Assembly (NCBI GenBank): GCA_001574975.1
Contig: KQ965847.1
Coordinates: 62,001-126,000 of the forward strand
Direction of reading: 5' to 3'
Source: Gonapodya prolifera JEL478
Lineage: Eukaryota > Monoblepharomycota > Monoblepharidomycetes > Monoblepharidales > Gonapodyaceae
Length of the DNA: 64,000 bases
A program made the translations under genes and the position numbers. Below, piece after piece: positions 10,748 through 22,908 of the stretch (positions within the stretch are counted from its first letter, which is position 1; each line of letters begins with the position of its first letter). The notes below the pieces were generated by a model. It worked only from the letters and a program-made list of their open reading frames with translations, was not told the DNA's origin and searched no databases.

Positions 10748-12165
10748 TTACCCCCACCCGGACCCCGACCCGGTTCCCTCGCGGCCCCTTCGCGGACCAA
10801 GATTTTGATGGATGTGCCAGGATGGTGCGGAGGTGGGGTGTTGGAGGACAGTCGGGGGAGGTGGAGGAGCTGGACCGGGGGGAGGAGCTGGAGCTGGAGC
10901 GAGGGATGACGGGCGATGCGAACGAATGTGCGGGTGCGGGTGCGTGGGTATTGATGCGTGGTGCGGCGTGGAAGGAAAGGGAAGGACGTCGGTTGTTGAA
11001 TGCGGAGAAGGGAGGTGTGAGCGGGGGAGCAAGGAGGGTGCTGGCGCGTGGTCGTGCGAGACTCCCGGATGCATTTGGTGGGGCAAGGAACTCGTAGGAA
11101 CCATCGGTGCGGGGTATGTCTGGCTGAACGTCGTGTACGTTTCCTGCTTGACTTGCACGCCATGCCCTTGCCACGTGGGCAAGGGCTCGTGCGACGTGGG
11201 GAAGTACGTGAGCGGGAGCGGGACTGGAGTGGGAGCAGGGTGTGTTGGCGACGTGGAAGATGAAGAGTTGGTGCGGGTGCGTTGGTGTTGGTGTGGGTGG
11301 GGGTATTCGAGTGAGGACGAGGACGTGAAAGCGGAGGCGGAAGCGGAAGCGGAGGAGGACCACGCGTCGCGGATTGGGTCGTATCGAGGAGTCTTGTAGA
11401 ATTGGAGCAAGAGGTAAAGTTGACTTGTGAAGAGGGTTAAGGCAGGGAGGGGCCGCCTTACCTGAGGTGGTGACGTTTGTACGAGGATGGGACCTAGGGC
11501 GGACGCAGTTGTCACCATGAGCGAAGGAGGAAGGAAAAAGGGAGTGACGTACCGTCGTGCTCGGATTGTGGGGTGGGGAAGGGTGAGGGAGAGTGGCGAG
11601 GAGCTGCGTGTGGGAGGTGAAGGTGAGTTGAAGTGACAGGGGAAGGAAGAGGGAGACGTACCGTCGGAGGATGTAGACGGGGAGCGTGCAGCAAGAGCAG
11701 GAGAAGGAGCAGGAACAGACCACGTGGAGTGTGGTGCGACGTTGACACCTGGACAACAAAACCGTTTGACACGACCGTCAGCACACACATGCAATCGGCC
11801 CCACACCACGGCACACGCACCATCAATATCACCTGCAGCAGCCCCAGAAGCCGCCCCCGCCGCTTTCGCCGCACGCTTCCCCGCCTTGGGCCCCTTCTTG
11901 AGTTTGCCGCCGGAAACGAACCGGGACCGCGTGCAGACCAGGTTTCGCTGGATGCACCGGTCGCAGGGATCACCCCCGACGCAGGACTGGAGGTGCGTTC
12001 GTGGTGTGGAAAGGTGTGCGTGTGGGTGGGTGGTTGGTGGGTGGAGTGATAGCACAACGGAGCGAAGACGGGAAAACCAACCCGCTTGACGCGATGGCAG
12101 AGATCGCAGGCAAACTCCGTCGCGTCGTTGTGCGCGCTGCTCGGGATCATCCGGCCGCTGATCAT
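10748..12165 (-). CDS. Zn(II)2Cys6 transcription factor
   Basis: The start is ATG at 12165 (MISGRMIPSSAHNDATEF). The binuclear cluster is split by one intron: ACDLCHRVKR in exon 1 joins SCVGGDPCDRCIQRNLVC in exon 2 (acceptor just 5' of TCCTGC near 11986). This gives CX2CX6CX5CX2CX6C, the fungal GAL4-type DNA-binding domain that coordinates two zinc ions. A basic stretch follows (KLKKGPKAGKRAAKAAG), probably part of DNA binding or a nuclear localisation signal. The remaining ~300 residues are Ser/Pro/Thr/His-rich and look disordered. At least two more introns are likely (GTGCGT and GTACGT donors near 11835, 11670 and 11550). No fungal_trans middle-homology domain is visible, so it is a short member. 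The stop is TAA at 10748. Exact downstream exons are uncertain in this low-complexity DNA. Confidence 0.68.
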
Positions 12166-13962
12166 CCCCCGCGTGTTTTGGTGGCGGAGTGTGTCGTTTT
12201 TTGTCGGGTGGGAGCCAGGCCAGTGGGCGGAAAACGACTTGCACACTCACCCCCCACGCCAACACGCAGGGGACTCACGGTACACCCGCGCTCATCACTC
12301 GTCCTCGTCTCGTCGAAGCGGATTATTGATGGCGCGAGAGGGCGCGAGGAAGAGGGAGGGCGAGAATGTGCGGCGAAGGTGCGAGGCAGGGGTGGCGCAA
12401 ACTGGGGTTCTGTTGGGGACCCGTGCAAAAAGGTACGGTACCGGTGGGATCGTAAGGGAAGGAAGAAAAATGCGAGATGAGTGGGTGTGTGGGTGTGTGG
12501 AGAGAGAGCGGGGAGAGTTGGTGGTTGTTGGTTGGGTCGGTGATGAGGTAGCGCATGCATCTGCCTGTATTGCGGAAGAGAAATGGTGCCGCCGCCGTAC
12601 AGCGAATCACTCCCACCAGTTATTCAATTCATTCGGCGAGTTTAACGACGGATCCGTGGGAAATTAGACAAGAGACCTTATATTTCAGTGACCAAGTCTA
12701 CTGTCATTATCACAAATGGCCTTTCCTTTTTCTCAGGTTGAGACGAGCCAAGAGTTGAAATGATGGAGGGCGTGAAAGTGGGTGGTGGGATGAGGAGTTG
12801 GAATTGTAATTTTTGATTCGACACGGGTAAGGGGAGGGAGGAGGTTCATAATCTCGCGCGGGAACTGGCTGCACTGTGTGCCGCGTCATCGCAGAACGCT
12901 TATGCATTGCTTCTACTACTGTCTGCCTTTGTCTACGGCATCCGTACTCTATTCTGCCTCTCCCAATCTTCGCCTTCCGTCTCCTGCACCCTCTTGCAAG
13001 CCCACACTCAGTCCCCCAAACTTCCCCAAACCCAGTTTTACTCCCCTTCTCCACTCGCACTCGTGGCATAGATATGTGGATATCAAATAAATTCTTACCA
13101 AGAATACATAACAATGACGCTATCTTTACCGCCGATTCGATTTCACTTGCCTCCTGATTGGCCACGGAGAATCCCACACCCTTACATCTTTCTCCACCAC
13201 TTTCTCCCGCCGTTCTTCTCCCCCCGTCCTACCTTACGCCCTTCTTAATCCCCTCTCGCGCCGTCTCTCTCACTCGCTCGCCCACCGCACAAACGCTTAA
13301 TCAACTCCGCCAAATCTCCTATCAACCCCCGATCCTCAGGCGCGGCAGGGCAAGGCCAACACATCCTGGCCTCCTGCGTTCCTGCTTCCTGTAAACACAC
13401 TGCAGCCCTTCACGCGGCTCATCGCCTCTCTGCTGGTACGTTCCCCCGTCTCCTTTGTGCCCCCTCTCACGGGGCCAGGCCCACTCCCGCGCGCACACAT
13501 CGCGCCCGCTGCACCCGGCGACACGCAGATCGGGACGCGCACGGACACGCACACGCAACAGGGCGGACGCGTGGATGCACCCGATCTGCGCGGCGGCGCG
13601 TGGGGGACGCAATCGGCCCGTGTGTATGTGTGCGCGGACGGGAGTGCGATGCGCGGACAAGCCCTTGGACTTGGACTCGGAGAGGGAGCAGTGAATCCGC
13701 AGACAGAGGATGGCCGAGGCCACGCGTAGAGCGTGGTACAGAGTGGGGAGAGAGGGCAGTGCGGACGAGGTCACGTGCATGTGTGCGGTAGTGCAATGCA
13801 AGTGGATCGGTGGCCGGAGGATTGAGAGGACGGAGGAAGCCGACGCTGCATTCTTGACGAAACATATTCTGACACTGACGCGCTCATTCCTTCACAGCTC
13901 CGTTCACTCGTTGTCCCACCCTGAACCGTCGATCCACCTTCCCAGTACCGGCCACACACCCA
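12166..13962. other. Divergent intergenic region between two regulator genes
   Basis: This 1.8 kb separates the divergently transcribed Zn2Cys6 (-) and C2H2 (+) genes. It holds only low-complexity open frames (Pro/Arg/His-rich) with no motif support. Pyrimidine-rich tracts between 13160 and 13350 and just before the ATG at 13963 are typical of fungal promoters and leaders. A shared bidirectional promoter is possible but cannot be shown from sequence. Confidence 0.45.
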
Positions 13963-16147
13963 ATGTACAGCACCGTATCAACCCACGCCCCGCCCTTCCC
14001 ATCCTTCCCCTCCTCCTTCCCATCCTCCGTGTCCTCACATTCCTCCTTCCATACACCTTCGTCCCACCAACCCAACACCTACGCAGACGCTGCGTCCCGC
14101 CTGCACCCTGTGCCAGACCTCGACTTCAACCGATCCTGGACGTCCCTCCCGGTGCCCTTCTCCGAGGACGGTCGACCCTCTGGAACGAACATGAGCAGCC
14201 GCGCGGCGGGAGCGGGAGCGGGAGCATACTTCCCCGGCCCGCCCTCCTCGGCCGCATCGCAAGACGCGGGCGGAAACTTGGTCTGGTCGGCGCATCCGTT
14301 CGCGAACCATTCTGGTGCGGGTGGAGCGCCGTATGGTGCGTACGTGTACCCTGACACTTCGTACGGGACGCAAGCGCAGACGGGCGCGGGGCAGGGTCAA
14401 GGCGGACGAGGAGGATTCGGAGGTTCGTTCGGACAGTACGGTAACTCCACTGGGCAGCGGTACGAATCCACAGGCACAGACGTCGGAGGTACGTACACAC
14501 ACCCCGTTCTTCTTCCCTTCCCCACATTCACACCACCGTCCCCCATCATCCGCAGGCATGGCCTCCTTCGCACCCGCCCCAACCTCCTCATCCGCCCCCT
14601 CCTCAAAATCAACATCAACCCCGCGCCACGCATACTTCCCCACCACGACCGCACCTTCGTCTTACCCACCCAACACCAATGCCTCCCACCCCCCACACGC
14701 ACACTCCGCCGCGTCAGGGTTCCCCCCCACGTCGGCAGGCGCACAGTCACCCCTGGCGCACGCGCAAGGTGGAGCCGGGGCGCCGTACCATCCTGTAAAG
14801 GGCGAGGTCGGGGACGTTCAGGGTCTTGACGGCGCCGTCGGCGGGGAGTACGCGGCCTATGGTGGCGCGGGTGTTGGGTCACCGCCCAAATTCGCTTCGA
14901 GCGTGGGCGTGGGGGCGGTCGAGTACGAGTACGCCGCGGCAGATGCGGGACAGGCGCATCGAGGCGGCGGTGCCGTTCCCTCACGAAGGATTCGTGACGG
15001 CGGGGGCGGGGGCGGGGGCGGTGGTGCGGCAGGTAACGGGGGGCATGGAGCAGTAGGAGCAATAGGGGCAGCAGGTGCAGGAGGGACAAGGAAAGAGTTC
15101 CTGTGTGATATCTGCGGCAAGGCGTTCCAGACGGGCGGGTACCTTGCGAGGCATAAGAAGGTGGGCTGTTTGTGCTTGGTTTGCGTGTGGTGTTCGGTCC
15201 CGACCACGTTGTGGCATCGTATTGACCCACTCCCCCACTCTGCACCTCACCCTACCAACAAACACAACCACACCCACATCCACGCGTCTCAAGGTCCACA
15301 CGGCAGACCGCCCGCATACATGTCCGATCCCGGGGTGTCCAAGCAGATTCAATCGGCATGATAACAGTGCGTTGTTCTACTTTCGTTTTTTTTGTTTTTT
15401 TTTGGTGTTGTGTAAATCTCACCGCGGCTTACTCTGTGCGCCTCGCCTCGACATTGTCACTCCTGGCGCGTCCCACCAACACTCCCTGCAATCGCCCCAA
15501 CCACCCCAACCAACCCACCCAAACCCATCTCCACGCATCACTCCACACCCACCACAGTGCTCCAACACTGGCGCTCACACGCGCGCCGGGTCGGCGACAT
15601 ACCTGGCATACCGCGCCCGCCCGCTCCCCGGATGGTGGTCGACCTGGCCGGGCTTACGTCGACTGCGCGCGCGAATATGAATATGAACGTGAATGGGAAT
15701 TTGAGACCGGATATGATTGTCGTGGAGCATGCGGCGGTCGGGAGACGGATGCATGCGGCTGGTGGGGTGGGAGCGGGAGCGGGGAGAGGGGGTGCAGGAC
15801 AGGGTGGAGGGGGAGCCTATTATGGCGGCGAGTATGGAGCGGCGACGACACAACAGCAGCAGCAGCAGCGACAAGAGTTTGAACAGGCGCAGTACGCACA
15901 GGCGCAGGGAGACTTCGGTTACCTCAACGTGCCCACCTACACGGGCCCGCCGACATATCCCGGCACCACCAACGGCACGACCGACACGGCACGCGTGGGT
16001 GGAAGTCCCGTCCCGCCCAGCGAGTGGAGCGGGAGCGGTTATTCGGGAAGTTCGGGCACGGCGCAAAGTGGAGGGCTCGTGAGGACCATCTCGGCCGCGT
16101 CGGGTGGGAGTGCAAGCGAGGGCGGGCAGATGTATGGAGGAAATTAA
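13963..16147 (+). CDS. C2H2 zinc-finger transcription factor (two C-terminal fingers)
   Basis: Exons 13963-14488, 14556-15160, 15294-15366 and 15558-16147 splice in phase to about 597 residues. The long N-terminus is Ser/Pro/Gly/Ala-rich with a run of nine Gly (near 15001-15030). Two classical fingers follow, both interrupted by introns: FLCDICGKAFQTGGYLARH, then the linker KKVHTADRPH, then CPIPGCPSRFNRHDNMLQH ending WRSH. The second finger resembles the RxDNLxQH helix of Msn2/Usv1/Com2-type stress regulators that read AGGGG-like sites, so a similar G-rich target is plausible. The C-terminal ~190 residues are Gly/Gln-rich, with a CAG-type Gln tract near 15853-15870. Introns fall exactly after the first finger and inside the second, and phase closure makes the model robust. 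Confidence 0.85.
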
Positions 16148-16444
16148 TGGAGCGGGAAGGAATGGGAAGGGGCGGCGTTCGTAATGGGGTGATGTGTGGA
16201 GGAGGGAAACAAGGACCCCCGCGTTTTGCATGATATATACCATGTGTAGATATGCATGTTATCTTTTTATGTTGGAGTGTAAAGTGCAACGTACTGACGT
16301 AATTGAAAAACAAACTTCTGATCGTTAAATGCCGCGATGCGGGCCGTGGTTTCGAAAACTTCGGAACTGAACCCGAATCGCTTGGTCAACCGCCAAGTTA
16401 CATAAAGTGTTTTCTCGCCTGCCCGCCCGCCCACCGCCGCAAGT

Positions 16445-18091
16445 ATGGCAGCTTTCCTTGGCCCCCTCGGCGCAGCATACGCAGCTCTGGGCTCGACATG
16501 GCAGAACGTAGCCGGGACAACATACACGTCCATCGAAGGAACGCTCGGGAAGGACTTGGCGGGAGCGCTGACGCACGTGCTGTTGAGTCAGGCTACGTTT
16601 TATGTGGGTTGATGCGGGTGATGAGGGCTGGAAATGGGTCCGATCGATGTGTTTTTAAAGTCACTGTGCCGGTTGGAGATACGACGGTACTTTGGATTAT
16701 GGTGGAACCCTTTTGCTAACGCATGCCTTTGCCTTGCGATAGTGTTTCTTCTGGCCTATGGTAAGCTTCCGTTGGCAGTCCCCGACCTAAAGATCCGGAT
16801 CACCCGTTTTTGACTCAACACCTTTGGGGCTCGAATCGACCCATTGCACAACCACCAGTACCTCTTTTTCCGCTGGGCCGACAACACGGGATTCCTCGCC
16901 CGGTACAAAATGCACCCGAACAAGTGGGAGCCCCAGACCCTCAACGATAAAGTGTGGGACGGGCTCACCAGCGCGCAGGCACCTTTCCGCGCCATGGGGA
17001 GGTCGTTTTTCGTGTACTGGTTTTTCTTCTGGGGAAGGATGGAGTGAGTTGCCGGGTCCGGGGGTGTCCGGGGCGGCGCGGATGAAATGGTTGTACTCTC
17101 CTGTGATCCATGTTGCTCAACCCCTGACTCCCCTCTTCAAAGTCACCTCGCCGTGCCTTCGTTCACGACAATGCTTCTGAATCAGTGTATGGCGTACACG
17201 ATCAACGATTTCTTCTTCTATATTCTCCACCGAGCGGAGTGAGTTCGCTTTGAATTTGGGGTGAAAGGAGATCTTGGCGGAAGGAGCTCACAATACAATT
17301 CCTCTTTTCTTCAGGCATGAAGTGCCGTACTTGTATAAGTACTGGCACAAGGTGAGACTCTGGACTTCTTTACCTCACCCTCCACGTTCTGATGAATCCC
17401 ACCCACGGCTAACCGAACACCCAGCGCCACCACGAATTCAAAGTGTCCAACGTGGGTGCCACGTCGTGGAACTACTGGCAAGAGTCGTTCGGGATCATGG
17501 TGTGCGGGAACCTTTCGGTGAGTAATTTACCAGCCCTACTTGCGATATTGTCAACGTCGAACATACGTATTGAGAAATTCTATGCCTTTAGTCAATCCTT
17601 GTCGGGATGTCCCTCTTTGAGTACCAGATCTGGATACTCAACGGAGTTCTTAACGACGCAGTGAGTGTAAATGTGTGTTCGACCAAACTGAGAGATTCGA
17701 TTTAACTTTCATCGTCCCACTATTTTCTCCTCCAACCATCCTCCATCCAGCATGTCCACTGTGGATACAATCTTCCCTGGGACTTGATGAACCTCGTCAA
17801 CCCTCCCGAATGGCACGACTTCCACCACGTAAGTCCATGTTTCCTCCGTTTCTCCTTCCCATTCCCTCCCTTCTCACCCATTCCCTTCTCTCGCCTCAAC
17901 AGTACAAGAACGTCGGCAACTACTCCACCGGCTTCCCCTTCTGGGACGTCCTCTTCGGGACCGACCGACACTACCGCGAGTACCTCGCGCGTAACGAGGA
18001 GCTGGCCAAGAAGGGCTTGGGCGAAGAGGAACCAAACAGGGATGAGCCGATCGACATGGACTATGATGTCGTCAAGGGGAAGTCCGAGTAG
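16445..18091 (+). CDS. C-4 methylsterol oxidase-like (fatty acid hydroxylase superfamily)
   Basis: Nine exons close exactly in phase: 16445-16603, 16743-16760, 16859-17043, 17143-17238, 17315-17351, 17425-17517, 17592-17660, 17751-17828 and 17903-18091, giving 307 residues, the usual length of Erg25/SC4MOL. The three di-iron histidine boxes are present: HRAEH (built across a splice), HKRHHEF (also across a splice) and HDFHHYKNVGNYS. HCGYNLPWDL precedes the third box, as in ERG25. Hydrophobic segments include FFVYWFFFWGRM and ILVGMSLFEYQIWIL. The enzyme would oxidise the C-4 methyl groups of sterol intermediates in the ER using O2 and cytochrome b5. No retrieval-type KKXX end is present; the tail is acidic (PIDMDYDVVKGKSE). 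A relative of other substrate range in the same superfamily is the main alternative. Exon 2 is only 18 bases long. Confidence 0.85.
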
Positions 18092-19440
18092 GAGATGCGT
18101 GGCGGAGATTCAGTTGCAGAGGTGGTCGGTGTTCGATTGGTATCAGTGCTATGAGATGGTTGAGTCATTTCTGTATTTTTGATGTTTATAGAGAGGATTG
18201 AGCAATCACATGCAACCATCAAGTCGCAAGCCCCAGTCGTACAACTGTTGAGTATACCTATTGAAACAGCTGTTCCAACGTCGAGACGTCACTCGTCAAC
18301 TAACGTGATTTCATGTAAGCGCTTTTGAGAGAAGCGAAACCAACGGCATCAAATTTTGTGGAATTATTATATTGCTGTGGCCCCTGTGCTCTTCAAAAGG
18401 CCACCCGCCCGCCCCCGAAACAGTTTACAACCAACGGCTTGACCTTCAAGTTTCTGTGGAAGGGGTCTTCCATCACTCTCGCTCAACCGCTACGGTGAGT
18501 TTCAAGCCGGCCTGTCGTCAAATCATGGCGATGCTTGACTCTAATGACGTTGCGACCCACCTTCCCGCCTTCCCGCCTTCCCCGATTCCCTCCTTGCCCC
18601 CTTCCCGCCTTCCCCAGGACCCGTGCAGTGACGCCATTTGGATGGCCCTACGCGCTAAAGGACCGAAGCCAGAGTCAATGGTCGCCTATCTGGGCACGAA
18701 CCTGTCTGGAAGGTCTGCCAGCAGCTCCCGCCCACCACGTTGAGGTGTGGAGATATCTGTGCTGCACACGGTCTTATCTGGTTTATCTAGATCCTCATGA
18801 CGTTTTACCGGCCGCGCTGCAACCGATGACTCATGCCCCGGCTTGGTCGGGTCCTGGTGAGTCGCTCGCGTTGTCTGTTTTGGGATGCCTGGCGAGCGGC
18901 GTCCACGACGCGCATCCTGGAAACACTCGGAGGTCTTTGGCCTTCCGTTGGCTGACGGCTCACCAACTGTACTTGCTTTGAGATGTCGCCGACATTGATT
19001 AAATGTCTACTGGTCTACGTTATACCCCATTGCTGTAATATCATGACACATGCTGTAAAATATATTCAGTCTCTTCTATTCAAAAGTTTGTTTTTGCCTT
19101 TATTGTCTTCACGTCTCAGCGCAGCAAGGGTGAGAAGGTTTCGAGGAAGTGTACTCTGTCGCGGAATGCGGTGTTCATGAAGGCAGAGATACAGCAGATT
19201 AGCCGCTTTGCAGTGGGATCCCGAAGACGTACATCGCCATCATGAGCTGCTCAGAGTGACGATGCTATCGTGCTACAAGAGCAAGGAAAGGACCTGACCT
19301 GTCGTCCACTGGTGCAAAAAGTCTTACACGCGGGAGTCAGGACCAAGTACCAACTTTCATACGCAGCCACACCTACTATGAAGACGTAGAGTGCTTCGCT
19401 TCAAAGGAGGCATTGAACCCTCCTCTGCCAAATGTTCCTG
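18092..19440. other. Intergenic region, nothing recognised
   Basis: Open frames at 18372-18743 and 18535-18981 are Pro/Ser-rich, overlap each other and show no domain. A short pyrimidine-rich tandem (TTCCCGCC-type repeats, 18560-18615) accounts for part of them. The right end borders the duplicated MFS region. Confidence 0.4.
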
Positions 19441-21430
19441 ACTTCCTGTTGCTAATCAGACTTGTAAACACATATTTTCGAGCTCAACGGTATCCATGTA
19501 ACAGTCTGTTGGCGATAAGAAAAACCCTTGCATGCTGCTTGTTGATGTTTCGGAGAACTGGATTCCTTTTACATTTGATACAAAGCAAAACCTGTCGATC
19601 CAAAATCCATTCCGAATGCTATTCGCTCCCTTTCTTGTATCTTCAAACACCACGTCGTATAGCTTTGCTGCTTTCTTTGTGTGATCCAAGATACGAGTTC
19701 GCCTGTCCTTCCGCACTACCAGCGCCATTTTGTGAACGCAAGTTCGTTCCGGACCCCCTCTTGTGGCACAGGTGTGGAACTAGAGTAACTGCGTGTTCAA
19801 GAGTCCTGACGGTTGAACATGCTTCTGGTTGAGATTAGAGTATACAAGGGGTCGCCGAGTAAGCGCATTATATGGCAATTCACCGCCACAAAGTCCCGGC
19901 ACCTGAGGGACCAGTTCAACATGGCCCTCCTCCCAGCATCATGAATAATACTAGACTCAACAGGCCTACGACCATCTCCACGCGTGGGGCACTCCCTAGT
20001 GTACGTCCCGCCGTGCACAAAAGTAGTGCCACCGCGGGTGATGCGCGGGAAATGGGCGCTTCCGGAGAAGGAGCTGGAAAAGCGAGGAAAAGATGTGGAC
20101 GGAACCGGAAGGATTGTGTTTTTGCGGCGCTAGTGCTGAGGATGGTGGGATGGTGGCAGTGCAGAATTGTGGTCGGTGGAGTTGTTAAGCGTTGTGCCAC
20201 CCTTTCGGCGGTGGCTGGCATTGGAGAATAAAACTTGTAGGGTGACACCCTTTACTGTAAGTGCTCGAACATCGATTCAAACATGAAGAACTTTATTGGT
20301 AGTGCAGTTACGTATACCAAAAACCGCAACTACGATGCAATCTCTATATCTTGACGTTTGATGATTCCATGCAACGAGCTCACCCCGCCACACTCATCTC
20401 GATACCCTTTGGCAACTTGCTCTTTTTCGCAAAAAGAGACGCGATGAAGTACATGCTGGCGAGGGGAACTGCGAGGAGATAAAGGTAAGACAGCCCGTTG
20501 ACGTAGGACGAAATGACCCCGCCAAGTTCGTCGGTGGGGCGGAGCAGAGCGGAGGGCTGAAGGGCTGTTCTTGACGTAGGCGAGGCTAGCGTGTGGTGCC
20601 AACTCGGCGAGAGCGGATGTGTGCTTGTTGGCGAAAACCTGAGAGCTGCACAAAAGACGGTACGAGGTCGATCGTCACCTTGGTGGCCTTGATAAAGCGG
20701 GCGTTTGTCGATGGGGACGATGTCGCTGAATGTAGATGGGGGACGGAGGGTGTGGCGTATGATGTTGGCATCACGCGGGCGTTCATATACATGGGGCGGG
20801 ATGCCGTCGCCGGCGCCGGCGCCAGGAGAAGACTTACGAGATGATGACGATCACGAGAGACATGATGCCGCCTCCGCCCAGGCCCGCCACTGCACCAAGT
20901 GAGCAAAGAGCAGAATCAGTATTCTGTTTCGCACCGAAACTTGCATGATTTGCCAAGCCCCCGCCCCCCTGCACTCGCCTGCGGCGGACAGCTTCGGCGA
21001 GGAACACGGTCAGGCTTGAGAAGCGTGCACGATGGAAGATCAGTGGCGTCAGGGAGGTGCGCGGCGTCGGCGGCAACCGGCACGGCGGGACACAGACACT
21101 CACGCGAGGCTAAGGCGGAAGAGTTTCCCGGAGATAAAAAGGAAGACGGGNGGGAAGAGAGAGAAGAGGGCGAGGGCGCGGGTGGGACGAGCAAGCAAGC
21201 TCAGGTGCGCAAAGTGGGCACGCACGCGCCCGACAAACAGCAGGGCGAATCCGACGTTGGTATACCAGATCGTGCGCGCGTCTGCGTCTGTGGCGTCGCC
21301 TGCGTGTGCGTGTGCGGATGGCGCGTGCACCGAGTCCGCGCTGCGCTTGCCGCTGTCCCGTGCGCGACCGAGTTCGAGCTGCGCCGTGGCTGCGGCTTCC
21401 GCGTCCGCGAGCGTGTGCTGCGACATTGTG
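19441..21430 (-). repeat. Duplicated segment, copy A (MFS remnant plus 3' flank)
   Basis: The DNA from about 19441 to 21430 matches the segment from about 22030 to 25460 in the same orientation. Shared landmarks are a 3' flank with AGACTTGTAAA, TTTCGGAGAAC and TGTCCTTCCGCACTA (near 19457, 19550 and 19705 versus 22054, 22132 and 22310), the AACTACGATGCAATCT box before the last exon (20327 versus 22859), and the MFS exons. Identity is high in the last exon and moderate in the flank. Copy A lacks the central exons present in copy B. This is a tandem duplication followed by decay rather than a transposition, since no terminal repeats are seen. Confidence 0.65.
20380..21426 (-). pseudogene. MFS drug-transporter remnant, copy A
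   Basis: ATG at 21426 opens MSQHTLADAEAAATAQLELG and reaches WYTNVGFALLFVG, the beginning of the first transmembrane segment. Further fragments on the same strand are SLTVFLAEAV (~21035-20985), [18 protein letters not shown] (~20888-20840) and SDIVPIDKRPLYQG (~20730-20680). These run almost directly into the last exon (VFANKHTSALAEL, LAYVKNSPSALRSAPP, ~20640). The whole middle (about eight transmembrane segments) is missing and the last exon soon loses frame. The DHA2-type signature after TM1 (AALDQTI in copy B) is also lost. There is one ambiguous base, n at 21151, inside the first intron region. It cannot encode a working transporter. Confidence 0.65.
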
Positions 21431-22908
21431 CGGATGCGTGTGCCTCGCCCTCGGAGTATTTATGCGCGCCCCGTCCCCGTTTAAACATCTTCTGCCTCGA
21501 AGATCCTGATGTCGCATGCGCGTCACGCAACATCCCGCACGCGCCACTCCACAGTAACCGCCACCCGCTGCTTGTGCACGCCTCTCGCTCTCGCTCTCGC
21601 ACCGCAGCTCTTCTCCGTCCGCGCGCCGGCCGGGAGTCGCCTCTGGGCTGAGTCGGCCCCTGTCGGACCTTTGTGGGGCGTTCAGGGAGCCGTCCTTGTA
21701 CCTTGAGACGCCCACAGCTGCACAGCAGTCGCAGCGGAGCAATCGCACTCCGTCTCGGCCACGTGTTCGACGTCTTGTGCAGACGAACCTCGCGGACATC
21801 CCATCCTCACTTGCAGCACCTGCATCAAAGTCACATCAAGGTCGTCTGTTATTTACTACGAATTAGTGCACTGTATACTGTTGCAAACTCGCATCTCGCA
21901 GCGGAAGTCCGTTGCACGAAGAAGAAAAAAAGTTGCCGTCACTTTCGTAAGAGGACCTCATCTCGGTACGCTATTTGCAATCCCTTCTCGGTGAATTAAA
22001 GGGTGAATTCTCTCAGTGATGTTCATGTCAAAGCTCAGTTTGAAACTGCTAAGCAGACTTGTAAAAAGATATTTCCGATTTCAACGGTATCTGACAGTCT
22101 TTGGACACGAGAAAAAATCCTTGTAAACTCATTTTTGGGATTTCGGAGAACAGGATGCATTTATGTGATACGAAGCGACCCCGATCGATCCAAATTCCAA
22201 ACTCTGTATTGCGTTCGTATCACTTTCTTGCACCTTCAAAAACACCACATTGCTTAGTCTTGCCGCTTTTTTTTTTGTGCAACCCGGGATGCATAAGTAC
22301 TGCATGTGTCCTTCCGCACTACTATCCACATTTTGTGAGCGCACCAGTCCGTTCCGCACGTCGCGTTGTGGCGCAGGTATGGAAAGAGAGCAGTTGCACG
22401 CTCAACAAATTTGACAACTCATTTTGTTTGGCTCAGATCGGATATACAAGGGGTGACGGGGTGACGTGGGGAGAGTTAAACATGCACGTAGACATGACTT
22501 GTGAGAGCTTACGTGGGTGTTTGGTTGAAACAATCCTGTCTGGAAACGCATCGCGCCTTCTTCTAGTTGTAGATGGCGAGCTCAATGGGAATGAAAAGTG
22601 AACGAGTGTGGAAGGATCAAGGAAAGGACGACCACGAAGTGATGCGTGCAGCGATCATGCATAATGTAACCGGAAGTTGCGGTGAATCACTTGGAAATAG
22701 CATTGCGAGGTGTGAATAGAACATATACTCGAGACCCTTCAGTGACTTGACACTGTGCTATCGCCCCGTTTTTCATCAAAGTTGATCGTAATATTTCCAC
22801 AGAAGTATCACTCAAACACAAAGAACTTTATCGAAAATGCAATGAACCCAAAAATACAACTACGATGCAATCTGTCCCCTTGTTTGATTGGTCCCTGACG
22901 CATACATC

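Noticed and set aside
10571-11399. Long plus-strand frames opposite the Zn2Cys6 gene
   Set aside because: They are Arg/Gly/Val-rich mirror images of the Ser/Pro/His-rich tail on the minus strand, expected in GC-rich low-complexity DNA.
12710-13177. 155-codon minus frame upstream of the C2H2 gene
   Set aside because: No motif, composition like the surrounding non-coding DNA, and no homology-like pattern to any family I know.
13322-13865. Several overlapping Arg-rich frames on both strands
   Set aside because: Mutually exclusive, low complexity, no start context or motif; treated as promoter-region DNA.
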